In this document: piece by piece, positions 48,190 through 61,245 of the stretch
Numbering within the stretch: position 1 is the stretch's first letter
Layout: each line of letters begins with the position of its first letter
From: Citrobacter enshiensis
GTDB lineage: Bacteria > Pseudomonadota > Gammaproteobacteria > Enterobacterales > Enterobacteriaceae
Assembly: GCF_029338175.1 (NCBI RefSeq)
Contig: NZ_CP119862.1
Coordinates: forward strand, 1,612,001 to 1,676,000
DNA length: 64,000 nt
Reading direction: 5' to 3'
Program-made: the position numbers and the translations under genes
The notes under the pieces: generated by a model
What the model saw: only the letters and a program-made list of their open reading frames with translations
What the model was told of the DNA's origin: nothing
Databases searched by the model: none

Positions 48190-48858
48190 ATGTCATCACT
48201 CAGTAAAGAAGCGGCCCTGGTTCATGAAGCGCTGGTTGCGCGTGGTCTGGAAACCCCGCTGCGCCCGCCCGTGCATGAGATGGATAACGAAACGCGCAAA
48301 CGTCTTATCTCAGGCCACATGACTGAGATCATGCAGTTATTGAATCTTGATTTGAGCGATGACAGTCTGATGGAGACGCCTCACCGCATCGCCAAGATGT
48401 ATGTCGATGAGATCTTCTCCGGCCTTGATTATGCCAACTTCCCGAAAATCACCGTCATTGAAAATAAAATGAAGGTCGATGAAATGGTCACGGTGCGTGA
48501 TATCACATTGACCAGTACCTGCGAACATCATTTCGTGACCATCGATGGGAAGGCGACGGTGGCGTATATCCCGAAAGAGTCGGTGATTGGCCTCTCGAAA
48601 ATTAACCGTATCGTGCAGTTTTTTGCCCAACGCCCGCAGGTTCAGGAGCGTTTGACCCAGCAAATTCTGACGGCACTGCAAACATTACTCGGTACTAACA
48701 ATGTGGCGGTGTCGATTGACGCGGTACATTACTGTGTAAAAGCGCGTGGAATTCGCGATGCGACCAGCGCAACGACGACGACCTCGCTCGGCGGGTTGTT
48801 TAAATCCAGCCAGAATACCCGCCAGGAATTCCTGCGCGCTGTTCGTCACCACAACTGA
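48190..48858 (+). CDS. folE: GTP cyclohydrolase I (FolE)
   Basis: Converts GTP to 7,8-dihydroneopterin triphosphate, the first step of folate and queuosine precursor synthesis. The 222-residue protein has the zinc ligands Cys111 and His114 in CEHHF, a further Cys in HYCVKARG, and the family segment [13 protein letters not shown]. yeiB follows at 14 bases, so the two are cotranscribed. Confidence 0.97.
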   Translation: MSSLSKEAALVHEALVARGLETPLRPPVHEMDNETRKRLISGHMTEIMQLLNLDLSDDSLMETPHRIAKMYVDEIFSGLDYANFPKITVIENKMKVDEMVTVRDITLTSTCEHHFVTIDGKATVAYIPKESVIGLSKINRIVQFFAQRPQVQERLTQQILTALQTLLGTNNVAVSIDAVHYCVKARGIRDATSATTTTSLGGLFKSSQNTRQEFLRAVRHHN

Positions 48859-48872
48859 TTAAGGCCCAGGCT

Positions 48873-50030
48873 ATGGAGCGTAATGTCACGCTGGATTTTA
48901 TTCGTGGCGTTGCCATCCTGGGCATTCTGCTTCTCAATATCAGCGCCTTTGGTTTGCCAAAGGCCGCGTATCTCAATCCCGCCTGGTATGGCGAAATTAC
49001 CGCTTCGGATGCCTGGACGTGGGCTGTCCTCGATCTCTTTGCGCAGGCCAAATTTCTCACACTCTTTGCACTGTTGTTCGGCGCTGGGCTGCAAATGTTG
49101 CTGCCGCGCGGCAAACACTGGATCCAGTCACGTCTGACGCTGCTGGTGTTGCTGGGATTTATTCACGCCCTGTTTTTCTGGGATGGCGACATTTTACTGG
49201 CCTACGGTCTTGTGGGGCTGATTTGTTGGCGGCTGGTGCGAGACGCGCCATCGGTGAAGAGCCTGTTCAATACCGGCGTCGTGCTTTATCTGGCAGGGAT
49301 TGGTGTTTTACTGCTGCTGGGAACGATCTCAGGCAATGAAATCAGCCGGGCCTGGACCCCGGATGCTTCCGCGCTGTTGTATGAAAAATACTGGAAGCTG
49401 AACGGGGGGATGGAAGCCATCAGCAATCGAATTGACGGGCTGTCGAACAGTTTGCTGGCGTTAGGGGCGCAGTATGGCTGGCAACTGGCGGGGATGATGT
49501 TACTGGGGGCGGCGTTAATGCGAAGCGGCTGGTTGAAAGGTCAGTACAGCCTGCGTCATTACCGCCGAACGGGCGCCATACTGGTTGTCACCGGGGTCGT
49601 GATTAATCTGCCCGCAATAGTCGCGCAATGGCAACTGGACTGGGCCTGGCGTTGGTGCGGTTTTCTGTTACAGGCGCCGCGAGAGCTGAGCGCGCCGTTT
49701 CAAACGCTGGGGTACACTGCGCTGATGTTTGGCTTCTGGCCTCAGTTGAGCCGCAGCAAGCTGGTTATCGCCATTGCCTGCGTAGGACGCATGGCGCTGA
49801 GTAATTACCTCCTGCAGACGCTGATCTGTACCACCTTGTTTTATCACTTCGGTTTGTTTATGAAATTTGACCGGCTGGAGCTGCTGCTGTTTGTGGTTCC
49901 GGTGTGGCTGGCGAACCTGCTTTTCTCCGTCATTTGGCTCCATTTCTGGCGTCAGGGGCCGGTGGAATGGCTGTGGCGTCAATTGACCCTACGTGCGTCA
50001 GGGACATCATTATCTCGATCATCCAGATAA
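48873..50030 (+). CDS. yeiB: Inner-membrane protein YeiB (DUF418)
   Basis: Polytopic membrane protein of 385 residues with about ten segments, starting MERNVTLDFIRGVAILGILL, a hallmark of the DUF418/heparan-acetyltransferase-like families. Function not known; an acyltransferase role is possible from the fold family only. Downstream of folE in the same transcript. Its stop codon lies inside a short hairpin. Confidence 0.91.
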   Translation: MERNVTLDFIRGVAILGILLLNISAFGLPKAAYLNPAWYGEITASDAWTWAVLDLFAQAKFLTLFALLFGAGLQMLLPRGKHWIQSRLTLLVLLGFIHALFFWDGDILLAYGLVGLICWRLVRDAPSVKSLFNTGVVLYLAGIGVLLLLGTISGNEISRAWTPDASALLYEKYWKLNGGMEAISNRIDGLSNSLLALGAQYGWQLAGMMLLGAALMRSGWLKGQYSLRHYRRTGAILVVTGVVINLPAIVAQWQLDWAWRWCGFLLQAPRELSAPFQTLGYTALMFGFWPQLSRSKLVIAIACVGRMALSNYLLQTLICTTLFYHFGLFMKFDRLELLLFVVPVWLANLLFSVIWLHFWRQGPVEWLWRQLTLRASGTSLSRSSR

Positions 50031-50040
50031 CGATCTGGAT
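50021..50040. repeat. Inverted repeat at the yeiB stop
   Basis: ATCCAGAT and ATCTGGAT arms with an AACG loop. No T-run follows, so termination is doubtful. The right arm runs into GGATCACA, which resembles half of a CRP site for galS. Confidence 0.5.
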
Positions 50041-50060
50041 CACATTCATTAACAAAACGC

Positions 50061-50076
50061 ATGTAACCGTTTCCAA
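50061..50076. promoter_or_regulatory. GalR/GalS operator upstream of galS
   Basis: ATGTAACCGTTTCCAA matches the GalR/GalS consensus (GTGNAANCGNTTNCAC) at most positions. Its place ahead of galS fits the known autoregulation of this repressor. Confidence 0.75.
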
Positions 50077-50179
50077 CCCTGTGACCTTACTCACGCAGTC
50101 CTGCGCGCGTCGCTGACAAAATGGCCGCCTGCAAAGGGGGTGTCTGTGAGCAACGGCAATTTCAAACAGGGTAGTGAAT

Positions 50180-51202
50180 ATGATAACCATTCGTGATGTG
50201 GCACGTCAGGCTGGCGTCTCTGTGGCGACCGTTTCTCGTGTACTGAATAACAGTACGTTGGTGAGTCCTGATACGCGTGACGCTGTCATGAAAGCGGTCA
50301 CCTCACTGGGTTATCGTCCTAATGCGAATGCGCAGGCGCTGGCAACGCAGGTGAGCGACACCATCGGCGTTGTGGTGATGGATGTCTCAGATGCCTTTTT
50401 TGGCGCACTGGTCAAAGCGGTCGATCAGGTTGCTCAGCAGCATCAGAAATATGTGCTGATTGGCAACAGCTACCACGAGGCTGAAAAAGAACGGCACGCC
50501 ATTGAGGTGTTGATCCGCCAACGCTGCAACGCCCTGATTGTCCACTCCAAAGCGCTAAGCGATCGGGAACTGAGCGAATTTATGGATCAGATCCCCGGCA
50601 TGGTGCTGATCAACCGTCTCGTCCCCGGCTATGCCCACCGTTGCGTCTGTCTGGACAATATCAGCGGCGCAAAAATGGCCACGCGAATGCTGCTTAATCA
50701 TGGTCATCAACGCATCGGCTATCTGGCCTCCAGCCACCGTATCGAAGATGACACGATGCGTAAAGAAGGGTGGTTAGCCGCATTGAGAGAGCAGGGGATC
50801 ACCCCGTCTGAGAGCTGGGTTGGCACAGGCTCCCCCGACATGCCGGGTGGCGAATCAGCCATGGTTGAGCTTTTGGGGCGTAATCTGCAACTCACCGCCG
50901 TGTTTGCCTACAACGACAACATGGCCGCCGGCGCGCTCACCGCGTTGAAAGACAACGGCATTGCCATCCCACTGCATCTGTCAATTATCGGATTTGATGA
51001 TATTCCCATCGCACGTTACACCGATCCGCAACTGACGACAGTGCGTTACCCGATTGCTTCAATGGCAAAAATGGCGACGGAACTGGCGTTACAGGGCGCA
51101 GCAGGCACGTTAGATGCATCGGCAACGCATTGTTTTATGCCGACTCTGGTGCGTCGGCATTCCGTGGCGTTGCGACAGAATGCGGGCCTGATCACTAACT
51201 AA
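50180..51202 (+). CDS. galS: Galactose isorepressor GalS
   Basis: LacI/GalR-family repressor of the mgl operon and of its own gene; D-galactose or D-fucose releases it. The 340-residue protein starts at the ATG at 50180 ([19 protein letters not shown], the DNA-binding helix-turn-helix); an ATG 6 bases earlier is in frame. A periplasmic-binding-like effector domain follows. A few residues shorter at the C-terminus than E. coli GalS as I recall it. It precedes mglB with its own GalS and CRP sites in between. Confidence 0.95.
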   Translation: MITIRDVARQAGVSVATVSRVLNNSTLVSPDTRDAVMKAVTSLGYRPNANAQALATQVSDTIGVVVMDVSDAFFGALVKAVDQVAQQHQKYVLIGNSYHEAEKERHAIEVLIRQRCNALIVHSKALSDRELSEFMDQIPGMVLINRLVPGYAHRCVCLDNISGAKMATRMLLNHGHQRIGYLASSHRIEDDTMRKEGWLAALREQGITPSESWVGTGSPDMPGGESAMVELLGRNLQLTAVFAYNDNMAAGALTALKDNGIAIPLHLSIIGFDDIPIARYTDPQLTTVRYPIASMAKMATELALQGAAGTLDASATHCFMPTLVRRHSVALRQNAGLITN

Positions 51203-51214
51203 AAATGTCGTTGT

Positions 51215-51230
51215 ATGTAACCGCTTTCAA
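51215..51230. promoter_or_regulatory. GalS operator of mglBAC
   Basis: ATGTAACCGCTTTCAA matches the GalR/GalS operator consensus and directly precedes the CRP site, the known mgl control layout. Confidence 0.8.
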
Positions 51231-51232
51231 TA

Positions 51233-51248
51233 TGTGAGTAAATTCACA
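51233..51248. promoter_or_regulatory. CRP site of mglBAC
   Basis: TGTGA-GTAAAT-TCACA is a perfect CRP palindrome. Its centre is 41.5 bases upstream of the start predicted from the -10 element at 51270, which makes a class II CRP-activated promoter. Confidence 0.88.
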
Positions 51249-51269
51249 GTATCTTAACAATGTGATGGC

Positions 51270-51275
51270 TATGAT
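51270..51275 (+). promoter_or_regulatory. -10 element of the mglB promoter
   Basis: TATGAT lies at the spacing expected below the CRP site. Predicted start near 51282, leaving a leader of about 219 bases before mglB. No good -35 is seen, as usual for CRP class II promoters. Confidence 0.65.
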
Positions 51276-51500
51276 GGCACCGTTTGAAGTGCTGTAACTA
51301 TTATGTAACGGTGAGCAATCAGTTTTACCGCTGCGTTAGCGCTTTAAACACTAATTAAAGCCTATTTTTGGAGCGTTACCGGGCACGGAAGAAAGATTTT
51401 TTAAAAGTGAGCTTCGGCATTCAGTAACACTTCATTAACCGTTCTGCCCTGCCGAGCATTTTTCTCAAGTACTACCCTGCATAATAAAACCGGAGATACC

Positions 51501-52499
51501 ATGAATAAGAAGGTGTTGACTCTGTCTGCTGTGATGGCAAGCATGTTATTCGGCGCGGCTGCGCACGCTGCTGATACCCGCATTGGTGTGACAATCTACA
51601 AATATGACGATAATTTTATGTCCGTGGTACGTAAGGCTATCGAACAAGATGCCAAAGCGGCGCCTGATGTACAGCTGCTGATGAATGACTCCCAGAACGA
51701 TCAGTCTAAACAAAACGACCAGATCGACGTTCTGCTGGCGAAAGGCGTGAAAGCGCTGGCGATCAACCTGGTTGACCCGGCGGCGGCAGGCACAGTGATT
51801 GAGAAAGCGCGTGGTCAGAATGTCCCGGTTGTCTTCTTCAACAAAGAACCTTCCCGTAAGGCGCTGGACAGCTATGACAAAGCCTATTACGTCGGTACTG
51901 ACTCTAAAGAATCCGGAATTATTCAGGGCGACCTGATTGCGAAACACTGGCAGGCGAACCAGGGTTGGGATCTGAACAAAGATGGCCAAATTCAGTTTGT
52001 TCTGCTGAAAGGCGAACCGGGCCACCCGGATGCTGAAGCCCGTACCACCTACGTTATCAAAGAGCTGAACGATAAAGGCATCAAAACTGAGCAGCTGCAG
52101 TTAGATACCGCGATGTGGGATACCGCTCAGGCGAAAGATAAAATGGATGCCTGGTTGTCCGGTCCGAACGCCAACAAAATTGAAGTGGTTATCGCCAACA
52201 ACGATGCAATGGCGATGGGTGCCGTAGAAGCTCTGAAAGCGCACAACAAAACCAGCGTACCGGTATTTGGCGTGGATGCGTTGCCTGAAGCACTGTCTCT
52301 GGTGAAATCCGGCGCGCTGGCAGGTACCGTGCTGAACGACGCCAACAACCAGGCGAAAGCGACCTTCGATCTGGCGAAAAACCTGGCGGATGGCAAAGGC
52401 GCTGCTGATGGCACCAACTGGAAAATTGAGAACAAAATTGTTCGCGTTCCTTACGTTGGTGTTGATAAAGATAACCTGACTGAGTTCACCAAAAAATAA
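51501..52499 (+). CDS. mglB: Galactose/glucose-binding protein MglB
   Basis: Periplasmic high-affinity binding protein for D-galactose and D-glucose; delivers sugar to MglAC and also signals chemotaxis through Trg. The 332-residue precursor has a signal peptide cleaved near [10 protein letters not shown]. The calcium-binding loop segment DLNKDGQIQ is visible. The 79-base gap to mglA contains a hairpin-like GGGCGC repeat (TCGGGCGCAAATTTCTTGCGCCC) that can keep the mglB message abundant. Confidence 0.97.
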   Translation: MNKKVLTLSAVMASMLFGAAAHAADTRIGVTIYKYDDNFMSVVRKAIEQDAKAAPDVQLLMNDSQNDQSKQNDQIDVLLAKGVKALAINLVDPAAAGTVIEKARGQNVPVVFFNKEPSRKALDSYDKAYYVGTDSKESGIIQGDLIAKHWQANQGWDLNKDGQIQFVLLKGEPGHPDAEARTTYVIKELNDKGIKTEQLQLDTAMWDTAQAKDKMDAWLSGPNANKIEVVIANNDAMAMGAVEALKAHNKTSVPVFGVDALPEALSLVKSGALAGTVLNDANNQAKATFDLAKNLADGKGAADGTNWKIENKIVRVPYVGVDKDNLTEFTKK

Positions 52500-52578
52500 T
52501 TGTTGTTATCCGTTTTCTCGGGCGCAAATTTCTTGCGCCCTTTAATAACGCACTCTGCGAGGCCAACAAGGTATAATT

Positions 52579-54099
52579 ATGGTCAGCACTACTACTCAGT
52601 CGTCAGGCGAATTCTTGTTAGAAATGAGCGGCATCAACAAGTCTTTCCCCGGCGTTAAGGCACTTGATAATGTCAATTTAAAAGTCCGCCCCCATTCCAT
52701 TCATGCATTAATGGGAGAAAACGGTGCAGGGAAATCAACATTATTAAAATGTCTTTTTGGAATCTATCAGAAAGATTCTGGCAGCATTTTATTTCAGGGT
52801 AAAGAAATCGATTTTCATTCCGCCAAAGAAGCACTGGAGAATGGCATTTCGATGGTTCATCAGGAGTTAAACCTGGTGTTGCAGCGCTCCGTGATGGACA
52901 ACATGTGGCTGGGGCGTTATCCCACGAAAGGCATGTTTGTTGATCAGGAGAAAATGTATCGCGATACCAAAGCGATATTTGATGAGCTGGATATTGATAT
53001 CGACCCGCGGGCGCGAGTGGGTACATTATCCGTTTCGCAAATGCAGATGATCGAAATTGCGAAAGCGTTCTCGTATAACGCTAAAATCGTGATTATGGAT
53101 GAACCTACCTCTTCATTAACAGAGAAAGAGGTCAATCATCTGTTTACTATTATCCGTAAGCTGAAAGAGCGTGGCTGCGGTATTGTTTATATCTCTCATA
53201 AAATGGAAGAAATTTTCCAGCTATGTGATGAGGTTACTGTTCTGCGCGACGGCCAGTGGATTGCGACGCAGCCGCTGGAAGGGCTGGATATGGACAAGAT
53301 CATCGCCATGATGGTCGGACGCTCGCTGAACCAGCGCTTCCCGAACAAAGAGAACAAGCCGGGCGAAGTGATTCTGGAAATCCGTAACCTGACCTCTTTA
53401 CGTCAGCCTTCAATCCGTGACATCTCTTTTGATCTGCATAAAGGGGAGATCCTGGGTATTGCGGGTCTGGTGGGGGCAAAACGTACGGACATCGTTGAAA
53501 CGCTGTTTGGTATCCGTGAAAAATCGTCTGGCACCATTACGTTGCACGGCAAAAAGATTAACAACCACAATGCCAACGAAGCCATTAACCATGGTTTTGC
53601 GCTGGTGACGGAAGAACGTCGTTCGACCGGTATTTACGCCTATCTGGATATTGGCTTCAACTCTTTGATTTCCAATATTCATAATTACAAAAATAAAGTC
53701 GGTCTGCTGGACAACTCCCGGATGAAAAGTGATACCCAATGGGTCATCGACTCTATGCGGGTAAAAACGCCGGGCCATCGTACGCAAATTGGTTCTCTTT
53801 CGGGCGGAAACCAGCAAAAGGTCATTATTGGCCGTTGGTTGTTAACCCAGCCAGAAATATTAATGCTGGACGAACCTACGCGTGGGATCGATGTTGGCGC
53901 AAAATTTGAAATTTATCAGTTGATCGCGGAGCTGGCGAAGAAAGAGAAGGGCATTATTATTATCTCCTCGGAAATGCCGGAATTGTTAGGGATTACAGAT
54001 CGTATTCTGGTGATGAGTAACGGTCTCGTTGCTGGAATTGTTGATACCAAAACGACTACGCAAAACGAAATTCTGCGTCTTGCGTCTTTGCACCTTTAA
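52579..54099 (+). CDS. mglA: Galactose ABC transporter ATPase MglA
   Basis: Double-domain sugar ABC ATPase (RbsA/AraG type), 506 residues. The first domain has Walker A GENGAGKS (46-53), signature LSVSQMQM and Walker [11 protein letters not shown]. The second has a degenerate Walker A (GLVGAKRTD), as in E. coli, with signature LSGGNQQK and Walker [11 protein letters not shown]. mglC follows at 15 bases. Confidence 0.96.
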   Translation: MVSTTTQSSGEFLLEMSGINKSFPGVKALDNVNLKVRPHSIHALMGENGAGKSTLLKCLFGIYQKDSGSILFQGKEIDFHSAKEALENGISMVHQELNLVLQRSVMDNMWLGRYPTKGMFVDQEKMYRDTKAIFDELDIDIDPRARVGTLSVSQMQMIEIAKAFSYNAKIVIMDEPTSSLTEKEVNHLFTIIRKLKERGCGIVYISHKMEEIFQLCDEVTVLRDGQWIATQPLEGLDMDKIIAMMVGRSLNQRFPNKENKPGEVILEIRNLTSLRQPSIRDISFDLHKGEILGIAGLVGAKRTDIVETLFGIREKSSGTITLHGKKINNHNANEAINHGFALVTEERRSTGIYAYLDIGFNSLISNIHNYKNKVGLLDNSRMKSDTQWVIDSMRVKTPGHRTQIGSLSGGNQQKVIIGRWLLTQPEILMLDEPTRGIDVGAKFEIYQLIAELAKKEKGIIIISSEMPELLGITDRILVMSNGLVAGIVDTKTTTQNEILRLASLHL

Positions 54100-54114
54100 G
54101 ATTAGGGGCTCCTC

Positions 54115-55125
54115 ATGAGTGCGTTAAATAAGAAAAGTTTTCTTACTTATCTAAAAGAAGGCGGAATTTACGTCGTTCTTTTAGTCTTGCTGGCCATTAT
54201 TATTTTCCAGGACCCCACATTCTTAAGTCTGCTGAACTTGAGTAACATCCTGACGCAGTCTTCCGTGCGTATCATTATCGCATTAGGTGTTGCCGGACTG
54301 ATTGTCACCCAGGGGACTGACCTGTCAGCGGGTCGTCAGGTCGGGCTGGCGGCGGTGGTCGCGGCGACGCTGCTGCAATCGATGGAAAACGCGAATAAAG
54401 TCTTCCCTGAAATGGCGACCATGCCTATTGCGCTGGTGATCCTGATCGTCTGCGCGGTGGGTGCCATTATCGGTCTGGTGAACGGCATCATTATTGCTTA
54501 CCTCAATGTGACGCCGTTTATCACAACCCTTGGCACGATGATCATCGTTTACGGTATTAACTCCCTCTACTACGACTTCGTGGGGGCGTCGCCAATCTCG
54601 GGTTTTGATAGCGGCTTCTCGACTTTCGCGCAGGGCTTCATTGCGCTGGGCAGTTTCCGACTCTCTTACATCACCTTCTATGCGCTGATTGCGGTGGCTT
54701 TCGTGTGGGTGCTGTGGAACAAAACCCGTTTTGGCAAAAACATTTTTGCTATCGGCGGTAACCCGGAAGCGGCCAAAGTCTCTGGTGTTAACGTCGCGCG
54801 GAACCTGCTGATGATCTACGCATTGTCCGGTGTGTTCTATGCCTTTGGTGGGTTGCTGGAAGCCGGTCGTATCGGTTCTGCCACCAACAACCTCGGCTTT
54901 ATGTACGAACTGGATGCGATTGCGGCGTGCGTGGTCGGCGGCGTGTCGTTCAGCGGTGGTGTAGGGACCGTCTTTGGCGTAGTGACCGGTGTAATTATCT
55001 TCACCGTCATCAACTACGGTTTGACCTATATCGGCGTGAACCCTTACTGGCAGTACATCATTAAGGGCGGCATTATTATCTTCGCGGTCGCGCTGGATTC
55101 CCTGAAATACGCCCGTAAGAAGTAA
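54115..55125 (+). CDS. mglC: Galactose ABC transporter permease MglC
   Basis: Membrane permease of the Mgl importer, 336 residues with about 8-10 segments and the BPD_transp_2 (RbsC-type) family segments (GLIVTQGTDLSAGRQVGL, VGGVSFSGGVGTVFG). Last gene of the operon; a terminator follows. In E. coli K-12 preTA lies between mglC and yeiS; here yeiS is only 48 bases away. Confidence 0.96.
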   Translation: MSALNKKSFLTYLKEGGIYVVLLVLLAIIIFQDPTFLSLLNLSNILTQSSVRIIIALGVAGLIVTQGTDLSAGRQVGLAAVVAATLLQSMENANKVFPEMATMPIALVILIVCAVGAIIGLVNGIIIAYLNVTPFITTLGTMIIVYGINSLYYDFVGASPISGFDSGFSTFAQGFIALGSFRLSYITFYALIAVAFVWVLWNKTRFGKNIFAIGGNPEAAKVSGVNVARNLLMIYALSGVFYAFGGLLEAGRIGSATNNLGFMYELDAIAACVVGGVSFSGGVGTVFGVVTGVIIFTVINYGLTYIGVNPYWQYIIKGGIIIFAVALDSLKYARKK

Positions 55126-55138
55126 TCCTTCAACGCAG

Positions 55139-55175
55139 AAAAAACCGGTGCAGAGACGTTCTGTGCCGGTTTTTT
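55139..55175. terminator. Terminator after mglC
   Basis: Near-perfect arms around ACCGGTGCAGAG and CTGTGCCGGT with flanking A- and T-runs. It overlaps the stop codon of convergent yeiS and can work in both directions. Confidence 0.85.
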
Positions 55176-55413
55176 ATTTGATAAAGACTAACCAAATTCC
55201 CACCAGCAGTGCGCCCAGCGAAAGCCCAAAGTAGACACCGATATAGATCCAGTAAGTCGCGGGTTCAGCGGAACGTTGAATTAAGAGAGGCTCTTGCGAG
55301 CCTTTGACCGTTTTTTCGACGACGCCAGAGCGCAGTCCCTTTAGCCCTTGCCGGAAGGTCCAGACGACGACCATCAGTACGCCAATCACGATAAAAAGGG
55401 TTTTGTCTTCCAT
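55174..55413 (-). CDS. yeiS: Small membrane protein YeiS (DUF2542)
   Basis: Unknown function. The 79-residue protein has two membrane segments (about 5-21 and 53-76) with a basic stretch between them. It matches the YeiS family of E. coli in size. It follows sanA by 2 bases, so both form an operon. Confidence 0.88.
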   Translation of the reverse strand: MEDKTLFIVIGVLMVVVWTFRQGLKGLRSGVVEKTVKGSQEPLLIQRSAEPATYWIYIGVYFGLSLGALLVGIWLVFIK

Positions 55414-55415
55414 GC

Positions 55416-57186
<1,771 letters not shown>

Positions 57187-57245
57187 GGCGTTGCCTCATA
57201 ACAATGTAATGGAATCGTAGTGTACGGGCCTGTTACCGCTTTATA

Positions 57246-57261
57246 TGTGATTCATATCTCA
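57246..57261. promoter_or_regulatory. CRP-like site upstream of cdd
   Basis: TGTGA-TTCATA-TCTCA lies 60 bases before the cdd start codon. A second weaker motif (TTGTGCAACTTATGAA) follows. Paired CRP sites with CytR between are the known control of E. coli cdd; CytR itself is inferred. Confidence 0.65.
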
Positions 57262-57315
57262 TTACTTGTGCAACTTATGAAACTTAAACTAAAAATGCGC
57301 GACGCATCGCAAATT

Positions 57316-58442
<1,127 letters not shown>

Positions 58443-58596
58443 TTAAACTTTAAAATGTGCTACCGATCACATCATGAATTATGAGCATAGTGGATATAGA
58501 CAACGGGAACATTGCGTCATAAAGATCATAGCGGAGAGACTTTAAACCGCACTACAGAGACGCTACCATAGCGCCTCTTTTTTTGCGGGTGACGAT

Positions 58597-59550
58597 ATGC
58601 GTGTTTTGCTGGCGCCGATGGAAGGCGTGCTTGATTCTCTGGTGCGCGAGCTCCTGACCGAGGTGAACGACTACGATCTGTGCATCACGGAATTTCTGCG
58701 CGTGGTGGATCAACTCCTGCCGGCGAAAGTATTCCACCGTATTTGCCCGGAACTGCTCAATGCCAGCCGGACACCCTCGGGTACGTTGGTGCGTATTCAG
58801 CTTCTGGGGCAATATCCGCAATGGCTGGCGGAAAATGCCGCGCGTGCGGTGGAGTTAGGATCGTATGGCGTCGATCTTAATTGCGGCTGTCCGTCAAAGC
58901 TGGTCAACGGCAGCGGCGGCGGTGCGACCCTGCTCAAAGATCCTGAACTTATCTATCAGGGGGCAAAGGCCATGCGTGAGGCGGTGCCTGCACATCTGCC
59001 CGTGACGGTGAAAGTGCGTCTTGGCTGGGACAGCGGCGACAGAAAATTCGAAATTGCCGATGCGGTACAGCAGGCGGGCGCGAGCGAACTGGCGGTACAC
59101 GGTCGCACGAAAGAACAAGGGTATAAAGCGGAGCACATCGACTGGCAGGCGATTGGCGAAATCCGACAGCGGTTAACGATTCCGGTTATCGCCAACGGTG
59201 AGATCTGGGACTGGCAAAGTGCGCAGGACTGTATGGCAATAAGCGGTTGCGACGCGGTGATGATGGGGCGAGGGGCATTAAATATCCCTAACCTGAGTCG
59301 TGTCGTGAAATATAACGAACCGCGTATGCCATGGCCTGACGTGGTTGTTCTGCTGCAGAAATATACCCGGTTGGAAAAGCAAGGCGATACCGGGCTTTAT
59401 CACGTGGCGCGCATCAAACAGTGGCTGGGGTATTTACGTAAAGAGTATTCAGAAGCGACCGCGCTTTTTCAGGAGATTCGTTCACTCAATAACTCACCGG
59501 ATATTGCCCGCGCGATTCAGGCCATTGATATTGCGGCGTTGCGGCCATGA
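58597..59550 (+). CDS. dusC: tRNA-dihydrouridine(16) synthase DusC
   Basis: Flavin-dependent reductase making dihydrouridine at position 16 of tRNA. The 317-residue protein has the FMN TIM-barrel, catalytic Cys98 in [15 protein letters not shown], the RLGWDSGD segment and a C-terminal helical tRNA-binding domain. Divergent from yohJ across 190 bases. The 219 bases after it are AT-rich and hold no gene. Confidence 0.95.
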   Translation: MRVLLAPMEGVLDSLVRELLTEVNDYDLCITEFLRVVDQLLPAKVFHRICPELLNASRTPSGTLVRIQLLGQYPQWLAENAARAVELGSYGVDLNCGCPSKLVNGSGGGATLLKDPELIYQGAKAMREAVPAHLPVTVKVRLGWDSGDRKFEIADAVQQAGASELAVHGRTKEQGYKAEHIDWQAIGEIRQRLTIPVIANGEIWDWQSAQDCMAISGCDAVMMGRGALNIPNLSRVVKYNEPRMPWPDVVVLLQKYTRLEKQGDTGLYHVARIKQWLGYLRKEYSEATALFQEIRSLNNSPDIARAIQAIDIAALRP

Positions 59551-59769
59551 AACATGGCCGATGACGCGGCGGCGGATTGGGCAAACCAGGGAAACAAAAC
59601 GAGGCGTATTTTTATTTATTATTTGAATGATTTTTAAAATATCATTTAAGTGGAATATATTTTTCTGATTATTTCTTTTATTTTCCAAAGATGTATTGCC
59701 ACGCGTAACTAAAAAAACAGACGCAACACCACGTAATATCCATACACCTTTTCTTACCAGAACACCCCC
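59551..59769. other. AT-rich gap between dusC and mdtQ
   Basis: A strongly AT-rich stretch (TTTTTATTTATTATTTGAATG and similar) with no gene. It must hold the mdtQ promoter; such sequence in enterobacteria is often silenced by H-NS, which is inference here. Confidence 0.4.
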
Positions 59770-61209
59770 ATGAATCGTTATTCTCCTTTTGTCGCGACCG
59801 CGTGTTTGCCGCTATTTGTTGCTCTTGCGGGATGCGCCCCGATGCACGACAACCGCCAGGCGTTGGCACAGCAGACGCCCACTTCACACATCGAATCTGC
59901 ATTACCGGCGGCATTGAAAAACGGTTGGCCGGACAGCCAGTGGTGGCTGGCTTATCATGATCCTCAGTTGAATGCGCTGATTGAAAGTGCGTTAACGCAG
60001 GCGCCAGATATGCAGGTGGCTGAACAGCGTATTCAATTAGCGGAGGCGCAGGCCAAAGCCGTTGAAGCGCAGGACGGGCCGCAGGTCGATTTCTCGGCGA
60101 ATGCAGAACGGCAGAAAATGTCAGCCGAAGGGGTGATGGGGCCCTTTGCCAGTACCGATCCCGCTGCGGGAACGACCGGTCCGTGGTACACCAACGGTAC
60201 ATTTGGGCTTACAGCGGGTTGGAACCTGGATTTGTGGGGGAAGAACCGGGCAGAAGTGACTGCGCGGATTGGCACCGTCAAAGCGCGTGAAGCCGAGCTG
60301 GAACAGACCCGTCAACTGCTGGCGAGTGGCGTGACGCGTTTATACTGGGAGTGGCAAACCCAGGCGGCGTTGAGCAACGTGCTAACTGAGATTGAACAAG
60401 AGCAAAAAAATATCATTACGGCTGACCGCCAACTGTATCAAAACGGCATTACCTCCTCCGTGGAAGGCGTGGAGACGGACATAGACGACAGCAAAACGCA
60501 GCAACAGCTCAATGATGTCGCCGGTAAAATGAAGGTCATTGAGGCAAGGCTGGCGGCGCTAACCCATCGGCAATCCACGCCGCTGACGCTGCATGGTGTT
60601 GCGCTGCCGAAGGTGGAAAGCGCGTTACCCGCGCAGTTGGGGTATTCATTGCTGGCTCGTCGTGCGGATCTGCAGGCGGCGCACTGGTACATTGAGTCCT
60701 CTCTGGGCAGCGTCGAAGCGGCGAAGGCGGCCTTTTATCCTGATATCAACCTGATGGCCTTCCTGCAACAGGATGCTCTGCACATGAGCGATCTGTTCCG
60801 TAGTTCAGCGCAACAAATGGGCGTCACTGCCGGACTGACGCTGCCGATCTTCGACAGTGGCAGGCTGAATGCGAATCTCGATATCGCCAGGGTGCAAAGT
60901 AACCTCTCAATAGCGAATTACAACAAAGCGGTGGTTGACGCGGTGAATGACGTGACGCGCGCGGCAAGCCAGGTTGAAACGATGGCGGCAAAAAATCAGC
61001 AGCAGCAGCAGATTGAGCATGATGCTCAACGTGTTGTTGGACTGGCGCAGGCGCGTTTTAATGCCGGTATCATCGCCGGTTCCCGGGTCAGTCAGGCGAA
61101 GATCCCGGCGCTACGCGAGTATTGCAATGGCCTGATTTTACAAGGCCAGTGGCTTGATGCCTCTGTTCAACTGACCAGTGCATTAGGCGGGGGCTACCAC
61201 ACAACCTGA
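59770..61209 (+). CDS. mdtQ: Outer-membrane efflux lipoprotein MdtQ
   Basis: TolC-like outer-membrane factor of the NodT family for drug efflux. The 479-residue protein has a lipobox (ALAGC, Cys22) and two OEP domains with long coiled regions (for example QQEQKN-rich and NQQQQQQIEHDAQ stretches). It is full length and in one frame here, whereas E. coli K-12 carries a disrupted copy. No periplasmic adaptor or pump gene lies beside it. Confidence 0.92.
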   Translation: MNRYSPFVATACLPLFVALAGCAPMHDNRQALAQQTPTSHIESALPAALKNGWPDSQWWLAYHDPQLNALIESALTQAPDMQVAEQRIQLAEAQAKAVEAQDGPQVDFSANAERQKMSAEGVMGPFASTDPAAGTTGPWYTNGTFGLTAGWNLDLWGKNRAEVTARIGTVKAREAELEQTRQLLASGVTRLYWEWQTQAALSNVLTEIEQEQKNIITADRQLYQNGITSSVEGVETDIDDSKTQQQLNDVAGKMKVIEARLAALTHRQSTPLTLHGVALPKVESALPAQLGYSLLARRADLQAAHWYIESSLGSVEAAKAAFYPDINLMAFLQQDALHMSDLFRSSAQQMGVTAGLTLPIFDSGRLNANLDIARVQSNLSIANYNKAVVDAVNDVTRAASQVETMAAKNQQQQQIEHDAQRVVGLAQARFNAGIIAGSRVSQAKIPALREYCNGLILQGQWLDASVQLTSALGGGYHTT

Positions 61210-61217
61210 CAGTCAGC

Positions 61218-61241
61218 AGCCGGTAGCGCTTGCTGCCGGCT
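61218..61241. terminator. Inverted repeat between mdtQ and yohD
   Basis: AGCCGG and CCGGCT outer arms with inner pairing (AGC-GCTT-GCT), followed by TGTATTTATT. It fills most of the 36-base gap between two convergent stops and probably ends both transcripts. Confidence 0.65.
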
Positions 61242-61245
61242 GTAT

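Noticed and set aside
47997..48322. Two short plus-strand frames upstream of folE
   Set aside because: They overlap each other and the folE start in other frames and have no credible initiation site.
53458..53500. Degenerate second Walker A in mglA as a possible inactivating mutation
   Set aside because: The second nucleotide-binding domain of sugar ATPases such as E. coli MglA is normally degenerate at this place.
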